A stretch of 18,355 nucleotides of DNA, taken from positions 1 through 18,355 of the forward strand of contig JBDROB010000051.1 of NCBI GenBank assembly GCA_043810355.1, read 5' to 3'. Position numbers and translations under genes: made by a program. This document shows positions 1 through 7,211 of the stretch, one piece after another (position 1 is the first letter of the stretch; each line of letters begins with the position of its first letter). The DNA is from JAZDHV01 sp043810355 (lineage in GTDB: Archaea > Nanobdellota > Nanobdellia > Woesearchaeales > JAGVYU01). A model generated the notes under the pieces. It did no database searches, had not been told where the DNA came from, and worked only from the letters and a program-made list of their open reading frames with translations.

Positions 1-78
1 TAAATTATTTATTAAATTATTATATATCTTTTATTATTTTCCTTAATCTATTTAAAGTTTTTTTTTATCTTACATATA

Positions 79-450
79 TTAAAGTCTTCTTTTTTTTCTT
101 GGTCTCATCTTCCGAGCACCTGCCCCGTATATCCCTCCGACAATCATGAGCAGGAAGCCTATTATCAAGAATCCTCCGCCTCCAGAGATTATTGGAAACA
201 GTCTCTCAATAATTTGGGCAATCCCAAATATCAGGAAAAATATTCCTAATCCATATAATACAACAACAATAATCCTTTTTTTGATCTCATATCTGATCTC
301 ATCCATCTTTCTCTTCATCAATTCTATGATAAAATCAAATTTTTCCCTAAGAAAATTTATCAGATAACTGCCTGACTCCTTCCTAACTCCTTGTATTGAG
401 TCTGAATTTGCTCTTTCTTCTGCATTCATGATCTTTCTTTTGACTGCCAT
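79..450 (-). CDS. Small two-helix membrane protein, unknown function
   Basis: 123 residues from the ATG at 450. That ATG has GGGTGG five bases upstream, so I prefer it to the in-frame GTG at 459. The N-terminal half is charged and probably cytoplasmic. Two hydrophobic segments follow: one begins IIVVVLYGLGIFFLIFG, the second is rich in Gly, Ile and Leu after a GGGG turn. The C-terminus is very basic (RKMRPRKKRRL). The charged helix, hairpin of two membrane helices and basic tail recall small holin-X/DUF1469-like proteins, but I see no diagnostic motif. It runs away from the tRNA-Arg gene and has no operon partner in the window. Function unknown. Confidence 0.7.
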   Translation of the reverse strand: MAVKRKIMNAEERANSDSIQGVRKESGSYLINFLREKFDFIIELMKRKMDEIRYEIKKRIIVVVLYGLGIFFLIFGIAQIIERLFPIISGGGGFLIIGFLLMIVGGIYGAGARKMRPRKKRRL

Positions 451-529
451 ATCAACCACCCTTTGACTGGTATGTTAATATGGTTTATTAACTTTATTAT
501 AGTGGAGAGAATAGGATAAGAGAATAATA

Positions 530-709
530 CGGGCCAGGGAAGACTTTCAAAGCTTCGCTTTTCAGCACTATTGCCTCAGGCGTCAACTATTTGAACTCCC
601 GACCTCTTCCTTACTTCTACAGTAAAACTGTATAGGAGGGAAGCGCTCTTTTTGGCTTCGCAAAAACCATCAAAAGGATTTTGAAGTATCCAAGCTGAGC
701 TACTGGCCC
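530..709 (-). tRNA. tRNA-Arg(CCT) with three apparent introns
   Basis: Removing three inserts (649-686, 38 nt; 612-632, 21 nt; 543-588, 46 nt) leaves a 74-nt cloverleaf plus discriminator. Acceptor GGGCCAG pairs with CTGGCCC. D stem GCTC/GAGC closes a loop AGCTTGGATA containing GG and A20, an arginine identity base. Anticodon stem CTTCC/GGAAG closes loop CTCCTAA (anticodon CCT). T stem GGGAG/CTTCC closes TTCAAAT. The discriminator is G. The inserts sit in the D loop, the anticodon loop (37/38) and the T loop (59/60 or 60/61). The first two carry their own small hairpins (TCAAAA/TTTTGA; TACAG/CTGTA). Boundaries can shift by one or two bases. Splicing would need the archaeal tRNA endonuclease acting on bulge-helix-bulge motifs. 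Confidence 0.85.
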
Positions 710-775
710 TTGGAAATAATAAAATATTCTATATTTTATTAAGGTTATGATTTTAAAGCAAAACAAATCATTCAT

Positions 776-795
776 CCTTGGCCTAAAGGCCAAGG
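776..795. repeat. Perfect inverted repeat, 9-bp stem, 2-nt loop
   Basis: CCTTGGCCT and AGGCCAAGG are separated by AA. It lies between the divergent tRNA-Arg and VTT-protein genes, upstream of both, so it is not a terminator for either. It could be a protein-binding site or a copy of a short interspersed repeat. No second copy was noticed in the window. Confidence 0.7.
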
Positions 796-836
796 TATTC
801 TGATCGAAGTTTCAATAACCATGCAAACTCCAAATG

Positions 837-844
837 TTTAAATA
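837..844 (+). promoter_or_regulatory. TATA box TTTAAATA, leaderless start
   Basis: TTTAAATA is centred about 26 nt before the ATG at 867, placing the transcription start at or just before the start codon. There is no Shine-Dalgarno. The same box occurs before the GTPase gene at 5982. Confidence 0.55.
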
Positions 845-866
845 TGACCATTGTCTATAATGGTAT

Positions 867-1505
867 ATGTTATTTAATCAGATGGGCCAGCCTGAATTAA
901 GAAATGATGTTATATTCACTTACAATAACATAAGGAAAAAAGTCAAAGGAATCCTCACAATAATAAGTTTAGTACTCATTTTATCAACAATAGTGTATTA
1001 TGTAGTATTTCTTAGAAACTCAGAGTTCATCTTGATTAGATTAATCAATTTTGCAATAGGTCATATATATTCCCAGCTTAGAGAACTTACAATCTTAGGA
1101 GCATTCTACGGATCATTCATAGGAGGTATCTTTTTCATATTCCTGCCTCAAGAGCCATTATTCTGGAGTTTCCTTTCAAAAGGCATAAATCCAGCTGTAT
1201 TATTTACAATACAGATAGTTGGCCTAACAATAGCATATGCAATTAACTATTTTATTGGGAATAAGCTGTCAGGTTTATCAAAAAGGATAATATCATATAA
1301 AAAATTCTACAAGTTTAAGTCACTAATAAACAAGTATGGTGCAGTTATAATATTCATTTTTAATGTATTGCCTCTTCCATCTCAAGCTCTCTCAACAATT
1401 TTAGGGGTTTTCAAATATAATAAGACTAGATTTTTCATACTGTTCTTCAGCGGCCAATCAATAAAGTATTTAGTGATCATAATCAGTTTCAAATTATTAA
1501 CCTAG
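867..1505 (+). CDS. VTT-domain (DedA/YqaA-like) membrane protein
   Basis: 212 residues. A short basic N-terminus is followed by a membrane segment (about 29-51) and then several hydrophobic segments. Family-like features are the Gly-rich stretch LGAFYGSFIGGIFF, an amphipathic segment around KFYKFKSLINKYG, and the re-entrant-type motif FNVLPLPSQALSTILGVFKYN, which matches the (F/Y)xxxPLPs...G.....N pattern of VTT proteins. Some VTT/DedA proteins act in lipid scrambling or envelope maintenance; the substrate here is unknown. The gene appears leaderless. Its stop is 35 nt before the first PRC-barrel gene, so co-transcription is likely. The domain assignment is from motif pattern only. Confidence 0.7.
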   Translation: MLFNQMGQPELRNDVIFTYNNIRKKVKGILTIISLVLILSTIVYYVVFLRNSEFILIRLINFAIGHIYSQLRELTILGAFYGSFIGGIFFIFLPQEPLFWSFLSKGINPAVLFTIQIVGLTIAYAINYFIGNKLSGLSKRIISYKKFYKFKSLINKYGAVIIFIFNVLPLPSQALSTILGVFKYNKTRFFILFFSGQSIKYLVIIISFKLLT

Positions 1506-1540
1506 AAAAATTAATATACTACCATGATAAAGGTGATTAT

Positions 1541-2035
1541 ATGAAATTTTTAAAGCAAACAGTTTCACTGTCAAGCAGCATTAACAGCCCAGAGAGCCTC
1601 AAAAGCCTAAGATCCAGTCTTAAAAAAAAAGTATATGCTCAATCAGGAGAAAAGTTAGGTAAGATTAAGGATTTGTTGATTGAAAAAGGGGTATTAAAAG
1701 GTGCTTTGGTCTCAACAAGAGATATAAACATGTTTGTGGATAAAGAATATTTTGAAAATGATTCTGAAAAAGCCCTGATGCTAAACATGGACCCGATAAC
1801 TATGCTTGTCGGGAAAAAGGTATTTGATTCAGATGGCAAATATGTTGGAAAAGTAAAAAACCTCATAAGATCAAACAACTCTAACAACTTCACTTCAATA
1901 ATGGTCAGGAAGAGGATGTTTATGAAGCCGATAGAGATCCACAAAACTCTTATAGAAACCTCAAAAAAGAACATAATCCTTAACAGGACTATTGAAAAAA
2001 ATGAGTCAAGACAAGAAAAAGACAATAACATCTGA
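1541..2035 (+). CDS. PRC-barrel domain protein (two domains)
   Basis: 164 residues. Two PRC-barrel-like units follow a Ser-rich start. The first (about 28-75) has VYAQSGEKLGKIKDLLIEKGVLKGALVS. The second (about 90-150) has VGKKVFDSDGKYVGKVKNLI. The pattern 'G..V.d..G..iGkVkdl' is typical of PRC-barrels, small beta-barrel folds that in archaea occur as stand-alone proteins implicated in RNA metabolism, cell division (CdpB types) or other adaptor roles. AAGGTGAT precedes the ATG, a good ribosome site. Its 3' end overlaps the next PRC-barrel gene in another frame, so the pair is probably translationally coupled and may act together. Confidence 0.75.
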   Translation: MKFLKQTVSLSSSINSPESLKSLRSSLKKKVYAQSGEKLGKIKDLLIEKGVLKGALVSTRDINMFVDKEYFENDSEKALMLNMDPITMLVGKKVFDSDGKYVGKVKNLIRSNNSNNFTSIMVRKRMFMKPIEIHKTLIETSKKNIILNRTIEKNESRQEKDNNI

Positions 2036-2459
2036 TGATATATTGGGCAAGGAAGCAGTTGATCCAGAAGGGCAGATATTAGGTATTGTGATAAAACTGC
2101 ATATATCAAAAGAAGAAAAGACCCTGACAGGTATAACCATTGATCAAGGATTCATGAAGCCTGACTTGTTTATAGGAACAGATCATATAAAAAATTTTGG
2201 TATAGATACCATATTCCTCAGCTCTGTGCCTTATGATAAGTTGAAAGGAATGAAAGTCATAAGCTCAGATGGAGAGATTATAGGGAATGTAGAAGGGCAT
2301 GCTCAAAAAAGTCAGAAACTTCAAGAATTGAGAATAAAATTCAAGAAAGATGGACTTTTTAAAAAGCCTATAAGCATCAAAGTGTCTGAAATCAAACAGA
2401 TAGGGGATAGTGTTATAATGAAGCCTAATTTCAAGATACCAGAACAGGTAAAGGAATAA
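2001..2459 (+). CDS. PRC-barrel domain protein (two domains), partner of upstream gene
   Basis: 152 residues from ATG 2001 (MSQDKKK). A TTG three codons upstream would extend it but is less likely. Two repeats of the PRC-barrel pattern are visible: LGKEAVDPEGQILGIVIKLHI at about 15-35 and LKGMKVISSDGEIIGNVEGHA at about 80-102. Each is followed by beta-rich sequence containing the phrases GFMKPDLFIG and GLFKKPISIKV. The same phrase occurs in the upstream protein (RMFMKPIEI), so the two genes look like a tandem duplication. The start lies inside the upstream gene (35-nt overlap). Whether these act in division, ribosome assembly or something else cannot be told here. Confidence 0.75.
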   Translation: MSQDKKKTITSDDILGKEAVDPEGQILGIVIKLHISKEEKTLTGITIDQGFMKPDLFIGTDHIKNFGIDTIFLSSVPYDKLKGMKVISSDGEIIGNVEGHAQKSQKLQELRIKFKKDGLFKKPISIKVSEIKQIGDSVIMKPNFKIPEQVKE

Positions 2460-2516
2460 GTGCTTGCGTGATCACAAAACGATTGATTCTTAAATCATCA
2501 TTCATTCTACTTCTCT

Positions 2517-3494
2517 ATGTATCAAATAAAACAGATCCCAGAAGATTTCATTGTTGAAGAGATAAATGATATTAGATTAGAGGAGAAAGGGGAATTCTCA
2601 ATTTTCCTGTTAAAAAAGATAAACCTGACTACAGAAAAAGCTGTCTCAATTGTTGCAGACAGATTGAATATACCAAGAAGATTTTTCCATTATTCTGGCA
2701 CAAAAGACAGAAATGCTATAACATCTCAATTTATCTCTGCTAAGAGCAATAAAACAAACAACATAAAAGAGAATAACCTTTCATTAGAGTTCAAAGGTTT
2801 TTCAGACTCTCCAACATCTCTTGGTACACATCAAGGAAACAGATTCAAAATCACTGTCAGAAACATAGATGATAAACCAAGTCCAATAAGATTTTTTCCT
2901 AATCTTTTTGGAGAACAGAGATTTTCAAAAAACAATGTTGAGATAGGGAGGATGATTGTTAAAAAGCAATTCAAAGAAGCTGTCAACATTATTCTTCAAA
3001 ACCAGGGGGATTATGAGATTATGATCCAAGGATTCATTGAAAAGGCTCCAAATGATTATATTGGAGCTCTAAGGACCATCCCAAAGAGGATCCTTTCAAT
3101 ATTTGTTCACAGCTATCAGTCAGATTTATGGAATACAGCTGTTGAAGAATTTATCAAAGTAAATCATCTAAAAGATTTAAAAGGTAAAAAATTAGAAGAA
3201 TATAAAGATAAGAAGATATCAATTTTAGGTTTTGGCTCTGAAAAGAATGATATCTATGAAAAAATAATGGAAAAAGAAGATATTAAACCTAGAGATTTCA
3301 TCATAAGAGCAATCCCTGAGATTTCTGCAGAAGGTGGTGAAAGGTTTATCATGACAGAGATAATAAATCTAAAAATTTCTGATCTGCATGATGATGAATT
3401 GAATAAAGGGAAAAAGAAATGCATTCTTAATTTTGAATTAGGAAAAGGATCTTATGCAACAGAAGCAGTCAGATTTTTGTGTCAGCCTAGATAG
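2517..3494 (+). CDS. truD: tRNA pseudouridine synthase TruD
   Basis: 325 residues, archaeal TruD family, which makes pseudouridine 13 in tRNA. Motif II is HYSGTKDRNAITSQ, with the catalytic Asp at residue 64. A second family motif, PNLFGEQRF, is at about 128-136. The inserted TRUD domain fills the middle, and the C-terminal segment (ELGKGSYATEAVRFL) is typical. The length is somewhat short for archaeal TruD, with a compact insert. The ATG at 2517 has no Shine-Dalgarno but has an AT-rich element about 25 nt upstream, so it is probably leaderless. The last 13 bp overlap the convergent gene at 3482. Confidence 0.92.
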   Translation: MYQIKQIPEDFIVEEINDIRLEEKGEFSIFLLKKINLTTEKAVSIVADRLNIPRRFFHYSGTKDRNAITSQFISAKSNKTNNIKENNLSLEFKGFSDSPTSLGTHQGNRFKITVRNIDDKPSPIRFFPNLFGEQRFSKNNVEIGRMIVKKQFKEAVNIILQNQGDYEIMIQGFIEKAPNDYIGALRTIPKRILSIFVHSYQSDLWNTAVEEFIKVNHLKDLKGKKLEEYKDKKISILGFGSEKNDIYEKIMEKEDIKPRDFIIRAIPEISAEGGERFIMTEIINLKISDLHDDELNKGKKKCILNFELGKGSYATEAVRFLCQPR

Positions 3495-3940
3495 CCTAAT
3501 TCCTCTTTAAATTCAGTGTCTTTTTTCCAGGATTCCTCAAGCTTTTTTATGATTTTAATGAGTTCTGGTTTGATATCTTTCCAAGCTATGGTAAATTCCT
3601 TGATAAACTTGGCTTCATTAGGCTCTCCATCCTCTAATGAGAGAGTAATTGACTTCCTGTGAGCTGCCATCATCCTCATATAGACAGCATAGACCTGCTC
3701 CTTCTCATTCTCTTCAAATGCCTTGCATTCATGCATGCTTGTCACAGTTGCTTCTGGCTGCACAATATCCTCAAGTATTTTTGAATAGAATTCGATTTTT
3801 TCGACAATCTTTTTTCTTATCTCCCTTAATAAGAATCTGTCTTCTTCAATACTGCTGGCTTCAAAATCTCTGTCAAGTGTCTCAAAATCAGGCAAATCAT
3901 ACTTTTTTCTCAATCCTTTATATGTTTCTTTTATTTCCAT
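3482..3940 (-). CDS. Conserved-type helical protein, unknown function
   Basis: 152 residues from the ATG at 3940. Longer readings would run into tRNA-Thr and are rejected. The protein is almost entirely alpha-helical and charged, with segments IEEDRFLLREIRKKIVEKIEFYSKILEDIVQPEATVTSMHE and EEWKDIKPELIKIIKKLEESW-like heptads. It has no membrane segment and no metal-binding motif. The gene starts 10 nt after tRNA-Thr ends on the same strand, so the two may share a transcript. Its 3' end overlaps truD by 13 bp in convergent orientation. I do not recognise the family. Confidence 0.65.
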   Translation of the reverse strand: MEIKETYKGLRKKYDLPDFETLDRDFEASSIEEDRFLLREIRKKIVEKIEFYSKILEDIVQPEATVTSMHECKAFEENEKEQVYAVYMRMMAAHRKSITLSLEDGEPNEAKFIKEFTIAWKDIKPELIKIIKKLEESWKKDTEFKEELGYLG

Positions 3941-3949
3941 TTTAAAAAA

Positions 3950-4041
3950 AGCCCCCGGTGAGACTTGCACTCACGACCTGCTGATGTCAAAATGCCTAAG
4001 CATGTACAAGTCAGCCGCAATAGCTACTATGCTACGGGGGC
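3950..4041 (-). tRNA. tRNA-Thr(TGT) with a 19-nt anticodon-loop intron
   Basis: Acceptor GCCCCCG pairs with CGGGGGC. The T arm is GTGAG-TGCAAGT-CTCAC, fully paired. Anticodon stem GCTGA/TCAGC closes loop CTTGTAA once an intron at 3986-4004 is removed after position 37, giving anticodon TGT (Thr). The intron holds its own small hairpin ATGC-TTAG-GCAT. The D stem is weak (GCA/TGC). The discriminator is T, as known for some archaeal tRNA-Thr. CCA is not encoded. Confidence 0.9.
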
Positions 4042-4092
4042 GTTGTGATAAGCCACCAGAGCGAACAAAAAATCATTACATTATTTTTTGAG

Positions 4093-4106
4093 TATGCTAC
4101 GGAGGC
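4093..4106 (-). repeat. Partial copy of the tRNA-Thr 5' end
   Basis: Fourteen bases match the first 14 nt of tRNA-Thr (4028-4041) with one change: GCCTCCGTAGCATA against GCCCCCGTAGCATA. It lies about 50 bp upstream of the tRNA on the same strand. No other tRNA parts follow. It may be a scar of a duplicated or integrated tRNA fragment, or chance. Confidence 0.45.
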
Positions 4107-4154
4107 ATATAATATAAAGAGTATCAGGACTATTTATAAAATTTGTTGTTAGAA

Positions 4155-4658
4155 TCACTGTTGCCTGTATAAATTGAGAAAAGACCTTATCATTATGATT
4201 AATTGGCTAAGATCGCTTTTCACCTCATTCTTGAAGCTCACAGTGTAGTTTTTGAATGCAAACTTGTCAAGTAATGTCCTTATGAAGAAAAACATTGGCT
4301 TCATCTCCCATCTGTGTTCATAGTCAGTCTCTAAGTATGCATCAAACACAAATTGCACTTTTCCCTGGTTTAATTTGACTTTAACCCCTTCTTTTTCTAC
4401 TTCAACTTCTTTGATATCACTCATCAGAATCCTAACTTTTATCACACTTTTTGCATAGTCTGTCAGCTTTTTCCAAGGCTCAAGCTCTAATTCAATATAT
4501 TTCCCTTCTGCTTTCACCCTCTCAACATTCTTCTTCTCTCTTTTGTCATATCCTTTGTCTTCAAAAAATTCATCAATCATTGTGTATAGGTCTATTACGC
4601 TAAATAAGCCTTCATATGTAAGCCTGTTCCTATCAACAATTATTTCTCTTTCTGCCAT
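4155..4658 (-). CDS. Unknown protein, third of three tandem related genes
   Basis: 167 residues, soluble, no recognised domain. Shared plan with its two upstream neighbours: an N-terminal Y-x-GLF...LY..I..F....GY helix (about 14-40), a central beta-rich part centred on DIKEVEVEKEGVKVKLNQGKVQFVFDAYLETDY, and a C-terminal helical part with WEMKPMFFFIRTLLDKFAF. GGAGAGG lies eight bases before the ATG, so it has its own ribosome site. A 64-nt gap holding a perfect inverted repeat separates it from the middle gene. I recall similar proteins only as hypotheticals in DPANN genomes; that is memory, not a search. Confidence 0.65.
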   Translation of the reverse strand: MAEREIIVDRNRLTYEGLFSVIDLYTMIDEFFEDKGYDKREKKNVERVKAEGKYIELELEPWKKLTDYAKSVIKVRILMSDIKEVEVEKEGVKVKLNQGKVQFVFDAYLETDYEHRWEMKPMFFFIRTLLDKFAFKNYTVSFKNEVKSDLSQLIIMIRSFLNLYRQQ

Positions 4659-4697
4659 TTTTTAGACCTCTCCTAAAAAAGAGGGATTAAAAATGCT

Positions 4698-4719
4698 CAG
4701 AAATTCATTTGAATTTCTG
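4698..4719 (-). repeat. Perfect 10-bp inverted repeat between paralogue genes
   Basis: CAGAAATTCA and TGAATTTCTG are separated by TT, starting four bases after the stop codon of the middle paralogue. As RNA it would form a strong hairpin between genes two and three of the operon. It could mark RNA processing or differential stability; there is no T-run on this strand to suggest termination. Confidence 0.65.
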
Positions 4720-4722
4720 GCA

Positions 4723-5250
4723 CTAATACCTATACCTTGATGAGTCTGTTGGAGTTGACATTCCTAGTGATTGCTTTGTGACAAGATGCAATTTATAGAT
4801 GTGGTAATAAAGCTCGTCAGTCCATCCACCTTGTATCTTGGTGAACAACAAATATTTGTTTATCCATTCTCTTATTCCTTCTAAGAATTTTCCTTTTTCA
4901 AAATAATTATTATAGTCTAACTCAACTTCTCCGTCCATTTCAATCATAACTCTTGCATCCCACATCTTTTTCTTTTTATTGTCCTTGACCACGTCTACTT
5001 CTTTTATATCCCAGATATGGAAATATACTTTTATCCTATATAATACATAGCCTGTAACTTTTCTCTCAGCTTTCCACTTCAATTCCTGCTCATATCCTGC
5101 TGGAGAAGGGACTTTATGCTTATAGGTTCCTTCATTGAATTCATAGTTTGAGTCAATAAACCATCTTCTCATATTGTTTGTTAGCTCCTTATAATCAAAC
5201 AATCCTCTGTATTTAATCCTTGCTATTGGAAGTGGAAATTTTGTTCCCAT
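4723..5250 (-). CDS. Unknown protein, second of three tandem related genes
   Basis: 175 residues. It shows the same plan as both neighbours: IKYRGLFDYKELTNNMRRWFIDSNYEF at the N-terminus, a central beta-rich segment with WDIKEVDVVKDNKKKKMWDARVMIEMDGEVELDYNNYFE, and a C-terminal helical part (GKFLEGIREWINKYLLFTKI). The 'IKEVdVvkd...VelDY.n.we' stretch is the clearest common feature of the trio. The ATG is two bases after the upstream gene's stop, so translation is probably coupled. There is no membrane segment, signal or catalytic motif. Function unknown. Confidence 0.65.
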   Translation of the reverse strand: MGTKFPLPIARIKYRGLFDYKELTNNMRRWFIDSNYEFNEGTYKHKVPSPAGYEQELKWKAERKVTGYVLYRIKVYFHIWDIKEVDVVKDNKKKKMWDARVMIEMDGEVELDYNNYFEKGKFLEGIREWINKYLLFTKIQGGWTDELYYHIYKLHLVTKQSLGMSTPTDSSRYRY

Positions 5251-5252
5251 TT

Positions 5253-5870
5253 TTATTCATAATCCTCATTGATTTGCCATTGCTCTCCTTCTTCTTCTGG
5301 TAGATAGGTCATAAGCTTGAAATAGGTCTTCATATGTTCTTGGAACCGGTATATTTCCCTGTACAATTCTCTTCTGTGCATGCTGAATGGGACCTTAAAT
5401 ACCCTATTCCTGAAAACTTCGTAAAAGCTTCCTAATAGCCAATGGTTTTTCCATTTATTTTGATAATCGACAACAACCCTTGCATTCAATTTTATTTCTG
5501 GTTCTCCATGATGAGCCTTGAATTTTACTCCATTCCTCACTACTTCCACATCTTTTAATAAGATGACATGGACATCTATGTCCAATTGATATTTATAATA
5601 GGTGTTATATACTCCATCAGGAAACTTCTCCAACCTCCACCATATCCAAAGTTCTTTTCCGGATTGTTGGGCCTCTTTTTGAAGAAAGAACTTTTCTGGA
5701 AAATCCTCATCAGCTCTTGTGCACCATCCATATTGCACTAACCACTCATGCATAAGGACGTATAAGTCCTTCAGATTGAAATAATCCTTATGTTTTAGAA
5801 CTGCTCCATCTATTGCAGTGATATAATCCCCTTCGAGGCGATGCTTCACTTCATTGGTTCTCTCTGCCAT
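5253..5870 (-). CDS. Unknown protein, first of three tandem related genes
   Basis: 205 residues, the longest of the trio. The family plan is visible as KHKDYFNLKDLYVLMHEWLVQYGW (about 26-50), LKDVEVVRNGVKFKAHHGEPEIKLNARVVVDYQNKW (about 104-140) and FYEVFRNRVFKVPF. Its C-terminus is acidic (LPEEEGEQWQINEDYE), and the sequence is rich in Trp and Tyr. The gene opens a minus-strand operon. A TATA-like TATTTATAAT at 5891-5900 lies about 27 nt before the start codon, indicating leaderless transcription. It is divergent from the GTPase gene at 5982. I do not recognise the family. Confidence 0.65.
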   Translation of the reverse strand: MAERTNEVKHRLEGDYITAIDGAVLKHKDYFNLKDLYVLMHEWLVQYGWCTRADEDFPEKFFLQKEAQQSGKELWIWWRLEKFPDGVYNTYYKYQLDIDVHVILLKDVEVVRNGVKFKAHHGEPEIKLNARVVVDYQNKWKNHWLLGSFYEVFRNRVFKVPFSMHRRELYREIYRFQEHMKTYFKLMTYLPEEEGEQWQINEDYE

Positions 5871-5890
5871 AATACAATATTAAATCGTGC

Positions 5891-5900
5891 TATTTATAAT
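5891..5900 (-). promoter_or_regulatory. TATA element for the three-gene paralogue operon
   Basis: Reads ATTATAAATA on the minus strand, about 25 nt upstream of the ATG at 5870. This is the normal spacing for a leaderless archaeal transcript. Confidence 0.5.
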
Positions 5901-5946
5901 TTTTTCTTTTTTGATAGGGAAATATGCATTATTTTTAGCAAAATTA

Positions 5947-5954
5947 TTTAAATA
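5947..5954 (+). promoter_or_regulatory. TATA box TTTAAATA before the OBG-like GTPase
   Basis: TTTAAATA ends 27 nt before the ATG at 5982, consistent with leaderless transcription. It supports the ATG over the upstream TTG at 5973, which lacks room for a leader. Confidence 0.55.
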
Positions 5955-5981
5955 TGTGAATAAATCATTGAATTGATAGCA

Positions 5982-7181
5982 ATGATTGTTGGGGTTGTAG
6001 GTAAAGCAAACGTAGGAAAGAGCACTTTCTTTAAGGCAGCTACTTTGGCAGAAGTAGAGATAGCAAACTATCCATTCGCAACCATTAAGCCAAACCATGG
6101 AGTGGGATTTGTCAAGGTTGAATGCCCTGAAAAATTTTTCAATGTAAAATGCAACCCAAGATTTGGTTATTGTATAGATGGAATAAGATTTGTTCCTATA
6201 GATATGATTGATGTTGCTGGCCTAGTTCCAGGAGCTCATGAGGGAAAAGGCATGGGAAACCAATTCCTTAGTGACCTTAACCAGGCTGATGTTTTAATTC
6301 ATGTTGTTGATATTTCTGGTTCAACAAATGAGAAAGGCGAGCCTATTGATCCTGGTTCTTATGATCCTGCTTTTGACATCCGATTCTTGGAAAAAGAGCT
6401 TGATTACTGGTATCTTGGCATCCTAAAGAAAGGATGGGAAAAGTTTGCCAGGTCTGTCCAGCAGACTCATGGTAATATTGTCAAATCCATTGCAAAGCAG
6501 TTGTCTGGATTGAATGTTGACGAGGATATGGCTAAAGAAGTCCTTGAACAGCTGAATCTTACTGCTGGAAATATCACTGAGTGGAGCAGTGAGAACCTTT
6601 TTGACCTTGCAAAAGAATTCAGGAAAAGGACAAAACCTATGATAATTGCTGCAAACAAGATTGATGTTCCTGGTGCAAAAGATAATTTTGAGAGGATTAA
6701 GAAGGATTTCCCTGATTATGTGATTATCCCTTGTTCTGCTGAATCTGAATTAGCTCTTAGGGAAGCTGCCCACCATGAATTGATCAAATACATTCCTGGA
6801 GAGGATAATTTTGATATTCTCAAGCAGGATAAGCTTAATGAAAAGCAGCTAAAAGCTCTTGGATTCATCAAGACTCATATTCTTGACATCTTTAAGTCGA
6901 CAGGGGTTCAACAGACACTTGACTATTCTATTTTCAAGACTCTTGAGTACATGCCTATATTTCCTGGAGGCATCCATAAATTAGAGGATTCTGACGGAAG
7001 GGTTCTTCCTGACTGTTTTTTGCTTCCTAAAGATTCCACTGCACTTGACTTTGCATTCAGAGTCCATACTGATTTTGGCAAGAATTTCATCAGGGCCATT
7101 GATGTAAAGAAAAGGCTGACTGTCGGCAAGAATCATGTCCTAAATCCAGGAGATGTAGTCGAGATTGTTGCGAATAAGTGA
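5982..7181 (+). CDS. OBG/YchF-like translation-associated GTPase with TGS domain
   Basis: 399 residues, COG0012-type Obg family. G1 is GKANVGKS (7-14), the switch region is NYPFATIKPNHG, G3 is DVAGLVPGAHEGKGMGNQFL (77-96), and G4 is NKID (225-228). The G4 is the standard GTP-specific form rather than the NxxE of bacterial YchF, so GTP is the expected nucleotide. An alpha-helical insert occupies the middle of the G domain. The C-terminal TGS domain (about 320-399) ends HVLNPGDVVEIVANK. Members associate with ribosomes or translation factors. The start is the ATG at 5982; the in-frame TTG at 5973 is less likely. The next gene follows after 30 nt. Confidence 0.9.
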   Translation: MIVGVVGKANVGKSTFFKAATLAEVEIANYPFATIKPNHGVGFVKVECPEKFFNVKCNPRFGYCIDGIRFVPIDMIDVAGLVPGAHEGKGMGNQFLSDLNQADVLIHVVDISGSTNEKGEPIDPGSYDPAFDIRFLEKELDYWYLGILKKGWEKFARSVQQTHGNIVKSIAKQLSGLNVDEDMAKEVLEQLNLTAGNITEWSSENLFDLAKEFRKRTKPMIIAANKIDVPGAKDNFERIKKDFPDYVIIPCSAESELALREAAHHELIKYIPGEDNFDILKQDKLNEKQLKALGFIKTHILDIFKSTGVQQTLDYSIFKTLEYMPIFPGGIHKLEDSDGRVLPDCFLLPKDSTALDFAFRVHTDFGKNFIRAIDVKKRLTVGKNHVLNPGDVVEIVANK

Positions 7182-7211
7182 GCAAATTGATAGAAATAAA
7201 AAGGTAATATT

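Noticed and set aside
776..795. Terminator for a neighbouring gene
   Set aside because: Both flanking genes start, not end, next to it, and no T-run follows.
1639..2109. Minus-strand ORF antisense to the PRC-barrel genes
   Set aside because: It is a shadow of two clear plus-strand PRC-barrel genes, with no ribosome site or family features.
3649..3945. Plus-strand 98-codon ORF opposite the helical hypothetical
   Set aside because: Composition is Ser/Gln/Phe-rich shadow-like and there is no start signal; the minus-strand gene is coherent.
4012..4041. Whether the tRNA-Thr D arm is degenerate and the gene a pseudogene
   Set aside because: The D stem has only three good pairs, but acceptor, anticodon and T stems are perfect and the intron is well placed, so it is probably functional.
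5880..6098. Minus-strand 72-codon ORF overlapping the GTPase start
   Set aside because: It overlaps the conserved G1 region of the OBG-like gene and the divergent promoter; no supporting features.
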